A stretch of DNA of 64,000 nt from Thermohalobaculum sp039805905. Lineage in GTDB: Bacteria; Pseudomonadota; Alphaproteobacteria; Rhodobacterales; Rhodobacteraceae. Under the pieces are notes generated by a model, which made no database searches, was not told the DNA's origin, and saw only the letters and a program-made list of their open reading frames with translations. The position numbers and the translations under genes were made by a program. Of the stretch, positions 52,098-60,621 are shown piece after piece; within the stretch, counting starts at the first letter, position 1, and each line of letters begins with the position of its first letter. Location of the stretch: contig JBDIVM010000004.1 of assembly GCA_039805905.1 (NCBI GenBank), positions 62,001-126,000 on the forward strand, read 5' to 3'.

Positions 52098-53364
52098 CGA
52101 GCGGCAGCCGCCTTTGCAGGTGTGCGGGGTCTTGCGTGGCCTCGGCCGCGATATAGGGCAGCATGTGCCGCGCAACGGCTTCGATCACCGGCACGGCAAC
52201 CGAATTGCCGAACTGCTTGTAAGCCTGCGTGTCCGAAACCGGGATTTTGAAGGCCGACTCGCCGGGCTTGTCGAAGCCCATAAGCCGGGCGCATTCGCGC
52301 GGGGTCAGGCGGCGCGGGTTCTGCCCGTCTCCCCGATCAATCAGGATTTCGGAGCCGTCCTTGTAATAGCGGGCAGAGAGCGTGCGGGCCACGTCCCCCG
52401 GCCCGACAAGCCCGAAGCCGAAGCCGTTCCCGGCCGCGCGGTGCTTGGCGGCATAGTCTTGCAGATAGCGCCACAGATGATCGGTCAGGATGAACTTCGG
52501 ATTCACCCGCCCGGTTGCATCGGTATAGTGCTTGTCCGGCCCCTTCTCGCTGCCGTCTTCCGGGTGCAGGATCGCCTTGAGCTTCGGCCCGTTCAAGGGC
52601 GAGGGCACGTCCAGATCGTCAAAGGTGAAATCGCATTCCTCACGGAAACCGGCGATCAGGATGCGTTCCCGGTGCTGCGGCACATAGCCCTTCGCGTTGA
52701 TCACGCGGGGCACGGGGACGTGATAGCCAAGCTCGCGCAGGGTCCGCAGGATCACGGCAAAGGTGCGCCCCTTGTCGTGATTCACGAGGTTCTTCACGTT
52801 CTCAAGCAGGAACGCCTTCGGCCGGTGCTCGGCGATGATCCGGGCCACATCGAAGAACAGTGTGCCTTGAGTCTCGTCCGCAAAGCCGTGCGCCCGGCCG
52901 AGCGCGTTCTTCTTGGACACGCCCGCGATGCTGAAAGGCTGGCACGGGAAACCGGCAAGCAGGAGGTCGTGCGCCGGAATGTCCTTGGCCGCGATCTTGG
53001 TAATGTCCCCGTCAATCTCGTGATCGTCATGCGGAAAGTTTGCGCTGTAGGTAAGTTTCGCCCACCGATCCCATTCCGAAGTGAAGACGCACTTGCCGCC
53101 GAGCGGCTCAAAGCCCCGGCGAATCCCGCCGATTCCGGCGAAAAGGTCGATGAACCGGAAGGCCGGTTGCCCGGCCTCGGCCACGCCTTGCCCCCGCACA
53201 AAGTCTTCCAGCACCGTCAGCGCCGCCTGCCGCGGCGCAGCCTCGCCACGCTCCCAGCGGTAGAGGGTCGCAGGCGAATAGCCTACGAGGAGCGCCAGAT
53301 CCTCGACAGACATGCCTGCCCGTTCACGGAGCCGCGAGAAGTCGGAACGGGTTTCATCAAGCAT
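52090..53364 (-). CDS. dcm: Dcm-type DNA cytosine-C5 methyltransferase with N-terminal HTH
   Basis: A 424-residue methyltransferase of the EcoRII-like system. All key motifs are present: FAGIGG (75–80), the nucleophile Cys141 in GFPCQPFS, LLENVKNL, QHRERI and QFGNSVAVPV. Residues about 8–45 form a helix-turn-helix (MSVEDLALLVGYSPATLYRWERG), as in M.EcoRII and M.SsoII, which bind their own promoter. ATG 53364 follows GAGGCG; a TTG 18 bases upstream is possible. The gene and its neighbours are distinctly less GC-rich than the window. It is first in the dcm–vsr–endonuclease unit. Confidence 0.94.
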   Translation of the reverse strand: MLDETRSDFSRLRERAGMSVEDLALLVGYSPATLYRWERGEAAPRQAALTVLEDFVRGQGVAEAGQPAFRFIDLFAGIGGIRRGFEPLGGKCVFTSEWDRWAKLTYSANFPHDDHEIDGDITKIAAKDIPAHDLLLAGFPCQPFSIAGVSKKNALGRAHGFADETQGTLFFDVARIIAEHRPKAFLLENVKNLVNHDKGRTFAVILRTLRELGYHVPVPRVINAKGYVPQHRERILIAGFREECDFTFDDLDVPSPLNGPKLKAILHPEDGSEKGPDKHYTDATGRVNPKFILTDHLWRYLQDYAAKHRAAGNGFGFGLVGPGDVARTLSARYYKDGSEILIDRGDGQNPRRLTPRECARLMGFDKPGESAFKIPVSDTQAYKQFGNSVAVPVIEAVARHMLPYIAAEATQDPAHLQRRLPLVG

Positions 53365-53692
53365 GGTGCGCCTCTGGGTCAATTTTTGTCATTCTTGCAG
53401 CATCCGACACGCAAGACAAGAACAAAAGTGGAATATCATGCGCTACACCTGCCATGCGTTACCTGGCATCGTGTTAACGGCGGCATTTGGCCCGCAGCGT
53501 GGGCACCCCGAACCCACCATTTTCCGGCTGAGGGTCAGATGACGGGTCGGAACGCCCCTGCGGCCTAACCCGCCCAAACCCTGTGCTCACACCCTTCTCA
53601 CACCCCCAATTTTGAACTATCCAATGAAATCAACATCTTGATCCCCCTGTCAAGCTTGAGAAACCCCGTGAGACAGCCTTGCCGCACCCCTC
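53365..53692. promoter_or_regulatory. Upstream region of dcm with an imperfect dyad, island edge
   Basis: Bases 53384–53427 hold an imperfect inverted repeat: TTTTGT and TCTTGC on the left, GCAAGA and ACAAAA on the right, with spacers of 3 and 5 bases. It lies about 20–60 bases upstream of the dcm start. Further out, 53586–53605 has a direct repeat of CTCACACCC. The stretch is AT-rich for this window and has no gene. Confidence 0.55.
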
Positions 53693-54472
53693 TCACAGCG
53701 TCGTATTGATCGCCCCCGCATCCATCACGAAGTTCTGCCCGGTCACATAGCCGGCATGGGCCGAGCACAGGAAGGCGCAGGCGGCGCCGAATTCCTCCGG
53801 GGTGCCGAAGCGGCCGGCCGGGCTGTTCCTGGCCCGCTCGGCATGGACCTCCTCGAAGGGCCGCCCCGCCTTCTCGGCGACCGAGCGGCTGTTCGAGCGC
53901 AGCCGGTCGGTCTCGAACGGGCCGGGGAGGAGGTTGTTGATCACCACGTTGTGCCGCACCACCCGGCGGGCCAGCGCCGCCACCGCGCCGGTCAGCCCCG
54001 CCCGCGCCCCGTTCGACAGCTCCAGCGCCGCGATCGGCGCCTTCACCGAGGACGAGGTGATGTTGACGATCCGCCCGAAGCCGCGATCGACCATGCCGTA
54101 GACCGTGGCGTGGATCAGCGCGATCGGAGTGATCATGTTGCCCTCGACCGCCCTGCGCCAGTCGTCGAGCGAGAAGTTCCGGAAGTCCCCCGGCGGCGGG
54201 CCGCCGGCATTGTTCACCAGGATGTCCGGCGCCGGGCAGGCGGCCAGCACCGCGGCGCGCCCTTCCTCGGTGGTGATGTCGCAGGCGATGGGAGTGACCT
54301 TCACGCCGTGGCGGTCCGCGATCTCGCGCGCGGTCTTCTCGATCGCCTCCTTCGTGCGGGCGCAGATGGTGAGCTCCACCCCCTCCGCCGCCAGTGCCTC
54401 GGCGCAGCCGCGCCCCAGCCCCTTCGAGGCCGCGCAGACGATCGCCTTCCGTCCCCTGATGCCCAGATCCAT
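53693..54472 (-). CDS. SDR-family protein lacking the usual Tyr/Lys pair
   Basis: A 259-residue short-chain dehydrogenase-fold protein. The coenzyme site ASKGLGRG (15–22) and the NNAGGPPPG loop are good, and SSSVK marks the active-site serine strand. Where most SDRs have YxxxK, this one reads LSNGARAG, so the catalytic Tyr and Lys are replaced by Ser or Leu and Arg. It may use a different mechanism or only bind its ligand. The gene lies just past the restriction island on the same strand. Confidence 0.83.
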   Translation of the reverse strand: MDLGIRGRKAIVCAASKGLGRGCAEALAAEGVELTICARTKEAIEKTAREIADRHGVKVTPIACDITTEEGRAAVLAACPAPDILVNNAGGPPPGDFRNFSLDDWRRAVEGNMITPIALIHATVYGMVDRGFGRIVNITSSSVKAPIAALELSNGARAGLTGAVAALARRVVRHNVVINNLLPGPFETDRLRSNSRSVAEKAGRPFEEVHAERARNSPAGRFGTPEEFGAACAFLCSAHAGYVTGQNFVMDAGAINTTL

Positions 54473-54918
54473 GCCGTCCTCCTGTCACTCCGGTGCCGCG
54501 GCCCTTCTTTCCACGAAGTCCGCGGCCCCGTCCAGTTCCGGATCGCGCCGCGGCGAGGCTTTCAGGTGTCCGACTTGCGGCCGGTCTCGCGCGCATGTCC
54601 GATCCGTCAGGGAAGGTGGCGCGGACGGATCGCGGACCGTGCGGACTCGATCGGCCCGCGTCGCGTCGCGCCGGCAAACCGTGCGTGATCAAGGCCGGCC
54701 GGCGATGCCGAGTGCACGCAAGAGAGTTTTACTTCGAAACGCATTCAATTATGACAGATATTCTTGCTGGATGTTCTTTCAGAAATTGATCGTGCGCGTG
54801 AATCATGCGATGCTGGCTGGCCGCAGTAAAGGTACCAGCAGGTCGCTCGCAGGTGCCAGGTTCCCAGTCAGTGAAGGCCAGCCGGCGCGGCACATGGCCG
54901 ATCCGAAGGCAAGTTCGA
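54473..54918. promoter_or_regulatory. Gene-free stretch with an AT-rich block
   Basis: This 446-base region separates divergent genes. Bases 54720–54800 are the AT-richest part and are the likely promoter zone of the small HTH gene. I see no supported gene, repeat or clear promoter boxes. Confidence 0.35.
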
Positions 54919-55182
54919 ATGAGTGCATCGTTATCTGCGTCCCGCCCGGAACGCCTTTCGCAGTTCACCCCCCGATCCGTCGCGGCGCCCGTCGAGGCGC
55001 GGGGATCGACCACGGAAACCCTGAGCGCCGTTCCGCTCGCGGAGGCCGCCGGAAGGCTGGGTGTCAGCGAAGCCAGGATGCGGGAGCTTTTCGCCGAGGG
55101 CAGGATCATGCCGTTGCAGCTCGCCGGCCGGACGATGGTCCCGTGCTCCGAACTCGCCCGCGTTCTCAGCGACGTGATCTGA
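54919..55182 (+). CDS. Small excisionase/MerR-like HTH protein
   Basis: An 87-residue protein. Its C-terminal half (AVPLAEAAGRLGVSEARMRELFAEGRIMPLQLAGRTMVPCSELARVL) has the layout of excisionase-type helix-turn-helix proteins, which bind DNA as single-winged helices. The N-terminal 35 residues are Ser/Arg-rich. ATG 54919 follows GAAGG. No integrase is next to it. It converges with the truncated regulator gene. Confidence 0.55.
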   Translation: MSASLSASRPERLSQFTPRSVAAPVEARGSTTETLSAVPLAEAAGRLGVSEARMRELFAEGRIMPLQLAGRTMVPCSELARVLSDVI

Positions 55183-55225
55183 TCCGGCGCTTCAAGCGGT
55201 CATCGCCGGGCCTCGGTCCGGCCAT

Positions 55226-56185
55226 TCAGCTCTCGAATCCGGTCTCGCCCCGCCGGTATTCGTCGATCGGCAGCTCGAGGTGCGCCGGCTGGTGGGCGCG
55301 CTGGGAGCAGCTCTGGCGCGGGCAGAGGCGGCAGTTGATGCCGATCGGCGTGAAGAGCGCGGGATCGGCGGTCCGGAAGGGCTGGGCGTAGACCAGCTTC
55401 GCCGCATGCTCGACGGCACATCCGAGGGTCACGGCCAGGCGGTTGTCCTGGCTCAGGCGGCTCAAGGCCGGGCGGTCGACCGTGCGGTTGATGGTGAAGT
55501 AGCGCGACCCATCGGGCATCTCGACGAATTGCGGGACAATGCGACAGGGCATGCGGAACGACACGTGGATGTCGAGCCGCGGGCAGGCGCCGCCATACTC
55601 GGCGAGCTGGAACGCAGTGGCGTTGAACCGCTTGGTGACGTTGCCGGCCTTGTCGATCCGCAGGAAGAAGAACGGCACCCCCTGCGCGCCGTCGCGCTGC
55701 AGCGTGGTGAGCCGGTGGCAGACCTGCTCGAATGACACGCCGAACCGGGCTGCAAGGTGGTCGGTGTCATATCCGGTAGCGTCCGCCTCGGCCAGGAAGG
55801 GCTGGTAGGGCATCAGCACGGCGGCGGCATAATAGTTGGCGAGCTCGACCCGGCAGCGCGCCTGCTCGCGCGGTCCTGTGATACCGGCGCCCGCGAGCAG
55901 CCGGTCGATGGTCTCACGCTGCTCGAGCAGCCCGGCAACATGGGCAAGCTGGAACACCTTGTTCGGATAGTCGAGCCCGTCGGAAAGCAGGATCCGCCGC
56001 TCGCGCTCGTCATAGTAGCGGAGGGTATTCGGCAGCGCGCTGATCGGCACCGGCCGGACCTCGATGCCGAGCCGGCTGTCGAGCCTGCGCTTCAGCCAGC
56101 CATAGAGTTCGCCGGTTTCGACCTCCTCGCCGGCTCGGACGGCGGCGGCCTGAAGGCGACCGATCCCTTGTGGGCGGGGCCGCAC
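55226..56185 (-). CDS. ScfR/RamB-like regulator missing its HTH (N-terminally truncated)
   Basis: A 319-residue protein matching only the C-terminal part of short-chain-acyl-responsive regulators (XRE HTH + ImmA/IrrE-like + ScfRs domain, usually about 470 residues). It has LANYYAAAVLMPYQPFLAEA and PFFFLRIDKAGNVTKR, then a Cys-rich ending, GINCRLCPRQSCSQRA. The first about 150 residues, including the DNA-binding helix-turn-helix, are missing. An in-frame TGA lies just upstream of its GTG start, and the divergent alcohol dehydrogenase gene starts about 110 bases beyond. It may be a pseudogene or an HTH-less form. Confidence 0.75.
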   Translation of the reverse strand: MRPRPQGIGRLQAAAVRAGEEVETGELYGWLKRRLDSRLGIEVRPVPISALPNTLRYYDERERRILLSDGLDYPNKVFQLAHVAGLLEQRETIDRLLAGAGITGPREQARCRVELANYYAAAVLMPYQPFLAEADATGYDTDHLAARFGVSFEQVCHRLTTLQRDGAQGVPFFFLRIDKAGNVTKRFNATAFQLAEYGGACPRLDIHVSFRMPCRIVPQFVEMPDGSRYFTINRTVDRPALSRLSQDNRLAVTLGCAVEHAAKLVYAQPFRTADPALFTPIGINCRLCPRQSCSQRAHQPAHLELPIDEYRRGETGFES

Positions 56186-56292
56186 GAGATTTCACCGATC
56201 CGTGCGTAACAGACCCTTGGCCTGCCCGATCGAGCCGCTAAACTCGGCGACGTACCGGGCCGCATCGGCCTTGCGGACAGGGGGACCGCATC

Positions 56293-57405
<1,113 letters not shown>

Positions 57406-57416
57406 GGCAGGAAGAG

Positions 57417-57733
57417 ATGGTGCACGAGACGCGCAGGATGTTGCTCGACGCCGGCGCCTGGCCTTGGTTGGCGGCGGCGGGATTCTGGAGCGGAACCTTG
57501 GCTCGGACGGAATGTCCTGCGGCCATGCAATCGAGTCGAGCCCGCTGCCGATGCCGGATTACCGGGCCGCGATCTCGGTCGGCGGCGCGGACGGCAAGGC
57601 GCTGGTCACCTGGTGTTGGACCTTCGAGTCTGGCGACGCCGGTGTCCCCGATGTGGCAATCGGCGTCTATGAGGCCGGCCTCAACGCGCTGGCCGAGCGG
57701 TTCGGCAGCCGGAACGCGTTGAATCCGGCCTAA
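57417..57733 (+). pseudogene. Decayed SRPBCC-family gene
   Basis: From ATG 57417 the frame gives VHETRRMLLDA, a typical start of this polyketide-cyclase-like family, then turns to nonsense. Another frame, readable before 57733, gives LALVGGGGILERNLGSDG and SSPLPMPDYRAAISV, then VTWCWTFESGDAGVPD and VYEAGLNALAERFG, the normal C-terminal half. About 45 codons are missing between the two, consistent with an internal deletion that shifted the frame. The C-terminal frame ends at TAA 57733, overlapping the stop of the convergent lipoprotein gene. Confidence 0.72.
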
Positions 57734-58218
57734 CCCTGGATCGGCACCAGTCGGGCGCGGCCCTGGGCATAGCGCTGCAGATAGGCTCGCTGGCCCGGCT
57801 GGAGCATGGGGGGGCTACCCTGCACAATCGTGTAGATCTGGCCTATCTCGTTCCGGAACACATACTCCATCGCCAGCTGGTTTGAAAGCTGCTGCTGGGC
57901 AACGGCACCGGCGGTGGCGCCCGCCACGACCCCTGCCGTGGTCGCCAGCGCCTGCTTCCAGCCGTGGCCGAAGCTGCTGCCGACGATGCCGCCGGCCGTC
58001 CCGCCGACGATCATCCCGAGCGTGTTGCCCTGCAACTGGTCGCTCTCCTGCACCTGCACCTGCCGGGCACTCTCGACCCAGCCGATCTCCGTTGTCACGA
58101 CCTCGCCGACACTCGGGCCGCTGACGACGTTCGGGTTGATCTCCCGCGCACAGGCACCGAGGCCAAGCACAAGCGCGGCGGATGCCAGCGCGGCAACTTT
58201 CGTGCGGGACTTCGACAT
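57730..58218 (-). CDS. SlyB-like glycine-zipper lipoprotein
   Basis: A 162-residue outer-membrane-type lipoprotein with a lipobox (LVLGLGAC) near residue 23. A glycine-zipper segment GMIVGGTAGGIVGSSFGHG and the GVVAGATAGAVAQ segment follow, as in SlyB and 17-kDa surface antigens. The C-terminal 60 residues are a soluble end. ATG 58218 follows GGAAGGGAAC. It lies convergently against the decayed SRPBCC gene. Confidence 0.85.
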   Translation of the reverse strand: MSKSRTKVAALASAALVLGLGACAREINPNVVSGPSVGEVVTTEIGWVESARQVQVQESDQLQGNTLGMIVGGTAGGIVGSSFGHGWKQALATTAGVVAGATAGAVAQQQLSNQLAMEYVFRNEIGQIYTIVQGSPPMLQPGQRAYLQRYAQGRARLVPIQG

Positions 58219-58454
58219 GTTGTTCCCTTCCAGTTCGGAGTCCAAGGCGGGAATCCGGAGGATGATGCAGGTCAGGTCTCAGTTCTTGAACGCTGAGACG
58301 AGAAATCTCCAGCGCCGAGGAAGCCGCCGGCAGCACGTCTTTTCGCTCCTGCGGCAATTTTGCCGCCGCCGGCGATGAGGCGGGGTTGCCGAGGCCCGGC
58401 TGCCGGGCTAGTTCCGGGCGGTGATATCACACGGCGAACGAGAGGGCGCCCTCC
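58219..58454. promoter_or_regulatory. Divergent upstream region, lipoprotein and gshA
   Basis: A 236-base gap between the divergent lipoprotein and gshA starts. GAGAGGGCG precedes the gshA ATG. I see no clear promoter or hairpin that can be called. Confidence 0.3.
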
Positions 58455-59819
58455 ATGTCCATTCCGCAGCAGGGCGGCGGCCCGGTCGAGAGCCGCGACG
58501 ATCTCGTGGATTATGTCGCCTCCGGCTGCAAGCCGCCGGAGCAGTGGCGCATCGGCACGGAGCACGAGAAGTTCGGCTACCGTCTGAGCGACCTGAAGCC
58601 GCTTCCCTATGAAGGCGCCTGCTCGATCCGGGCGATGCTCGAGGGCATGCGCGACCGCTTCGGCTGGGCACCGGTCGAGGAGCGCGGCAACATCATCGGG
58701 CTGACGAAGGGCGGCGCCAATGTCAGCCTCGAGCCGGGCGGCCAGCTCGAGCTCTCCGGCGCCCCGCTCGAGACCATCCACCAGACCTGCGACGAGGTGA
58801 ATACCCATCTGGCCGAGGTGCACGAGGTGGCCGATGCGATCGGCGCCGGCTTCATCGGACTCGGAGCGGCACCGGTCTGGCGGCACGAGGACATGGACAC
58901 CATGCCCAAGGGCCGCTACGGCATCATGACCCGCTACATGCCGAAGGTCGGCAGCCGCGGGCTGCACATGATGTACCGGACCTGTACTGTTCAGGTGAAC
59001 CTCGACTTTGCCTCCGAGGCCGACATGGTGCAGAAGCTGCGCGTCGCGCTGGCGCTGCAGCCGGTCGCCACGGCGCTGTTTGCCAACTCGCCGTTCTGGG
59101 AGGGCAAGCCGGCGGGGATGCTCAGCTACCGCAGCTATGTCTGGCAGGACCTCGACCCCGACCGCACCGGGACGCTGCCCTTCGCCTTCGAGGACGGTTT
59201 CGGTTTCGAACGCTATGTCGACTACGCGCTCGACGTGCCGATGTACTTCGTCTATCGCGACGGCCGCTACATCGACGCCTCGGGCCAGTCCTTCCGGGAC
59301 TTCCTCGCCGGCCGGCTGCCGGCCCTGCCTGGCGAGACCCCGACGCTCAGCGACTGGGCCGACCATCTGACGACCCTCTTCCCGGACGCGCGGGTGAAGA
59401 AATACATCGAGATGCGCGGGGCGGATGGCGGCCCCTGGCGGCGGCTCTGCGCGCTGCCGGCGCTGTGGGTCGGGCTGATCTACGACCGGACCGCGCTCGA
59501 TGCTTCCTGGGACCTCGTGCGCGACTGGACGCCGGAGGAGCGCGAGAAGATGCGTATCGACGCCGCGCGGCTCGGCCTCAGGGCCGAGATCCGCGGCCGC
59601 AGCCTTCAGTCGGTGGCGCAGCAGGTCCTCGACATCGCCGAAGCCGGGCTGAAGGCCCGCGCCCGGGCCGGCGCCTTCGACCGCGACGAGACCCATTTCC
59701 TCGCCACGCTCAAGGATATCGCCGCAACCGGCGTCACGCCCGCGGACGAACTCCTCGCGCGCTATCATGGCCCGTGGAATCAGGATATCGGGCGGATCTA
59801 CGCCGAATACAGCTACTGA
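58455..59819 (+). CDS. gshA: Glutamate–cysteine ligase GshA, plant/alphaproteobacterial type
   Basis: A 454-residue ligase that makes gamma-glutamylcysteine, the first step of glutathione synthesis. It shows GTEHEKFGY, the NVSLEPGGQLELSG glutamate-binding block, and CTVQVNLDF, which are the signatures of the family found in plants and alphaproteobacteria. It lies near class III alcohol dehydrogenase, which needs glutathione, and 2.6 kb from a YbdK-type ligase. Confidence 0.94.
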   Translation: MSIPQQGGGPVESRDDLVDYVASGCKPPEQWRIGTEHEKFGYRLSDLKPLPYEGACSIRAMLEGMRDRFGWAPVEERGNIIGLTKGGANVSLEPGGQLELSGAPLETIHQTCDEVNTHLAEVHEVADAIGAGFIGLGAAPVWRHEDMDTMPKGRYGIMTRYMPKVGSRGLHMMYRTCTVQVNLDFASEADMVQKLRVALALQPVATALFANSPFWEGKPAGMLSYRSYVWQDLDPDRTGTLPFAFEDGFGFERYVDYALDVPMYFVYRDGRYIDASGQSFRDFLAGRLPALPGETPTLSDWADHLTTLFPDARVKKYIEMRGADGGPWRRLCALPALWVGLIYDRTALDASWDLVRDWTPEEREKMRIDAARLGLRAEIRGRSLQSVAQQVLDIAEAGLKARARAGAFDRDETHFLATLKDIAATGVTPADELLARYHGPWNQDIGRIYAEYSY

Positions 59820-59852
59820 CCGGGGGCCGCTCCGTCGAAGCAAATGCACCGG

Positions 59853-60401
59853 TCAGGTGCCCGGGGCCCTCTTGCGCTGGCCGAACTGCGGCTCGGTCGG
59901 TGCCTCGGCGGTTTCGGACCCGGCGGGGGTCTCGGTTGCGTCGCCAGAGGAGTCCGGCTTCGCCTGATCGGCCCCGGCCTCTGCGGGTGCGCCGGAATCC
60001 GGCTCGTCCGGTTTCCCAGGCCCGGCGGGCAGGACGCCTTCGGCATCAACCCAGGAGGAGCCCGGTGTTGCGCTGCCCATGCCGCGCGGCAAGTAGGTCT
60101 GGACGGTCGAGATCCCGCCGGCGGACACACGACAGCGCACCCGCGCGGTCTGACCGTTCGCCAGGGTGACGTCGGCGTAGACGGCCTTGCGCTGGCGCCG
60201 CTGGCCGCTGTGCCGTTCGTAGAGCCCGCCGACCGACGCTGCACCGTATTGCTGCTCGAGCATGTCCTTGCAGTGATCGCCCGGCGACTTCGCCTGGGCC
60301 GCTGCCGGATTCGCCGCAAGCACAACAAGAGCCACCAGCGAGAGGGCGCCGAGACACGGCCCTGCCATCCACCCGCCGCGTGGTCTGCCGCAAGCATTCA
60401 T
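59853..60401 (-). CDS. Small exported protein, unknown
   Basis: A 182-residue protein with a signal peptide (cut near residue 36, ANPAAAQA). The mature N-terminal half (HCKDMLEQQYGAASVGGLYERHSGQRRQRKAVYADV) is a folded domain; the C-terminal 70 residues are Pro/Glu/Ala-rich and probably disordered. I do not recognise the family. ATG 60401 follows AGGAGA. Confidence 0.62.
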   Translation of the reverse strand: MNACGRPRGGWMAGPCLGALSLVALVVLAANPAAAQAKSPGDHCKDMLEQQYGAASVGGLYERHSGQRRQRKAVYADVTLANGQTARVRCRVSAGGISTVQTYLPRGMGSATPGSSWVDAEGVLPAGPGKPDEPDSGAPAEAGADQAKPDSSGDATETPAGSETAEAPTEPQFGQRKRAPGT

Positions 60402-60621
60402 GAGAGTCTCCTGTCTTTACAGGTGCACCGATGAACCGCTCCGGCCATGGACCAATGCCGCAACGCCCCCCGCCTGCGTCGTCTGCTCCGGGACGGCAGC
60501 CACACCCGATCACCGGAAAAGCCAGGCGCACCGTTCCCACCACTGGCTACACTATGATGCCAGCGCACCGAAAAGTCCATCCGGCAGCGCGCCAGAGGAC
60601 GCTCGGGACTGACCGCCGCAC

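Noticed and set aside
54919..55182. Prophage or integrative element
   Set aside because: Only a small excisionase-like protein is present; no integrase, structural or replication gene is found.
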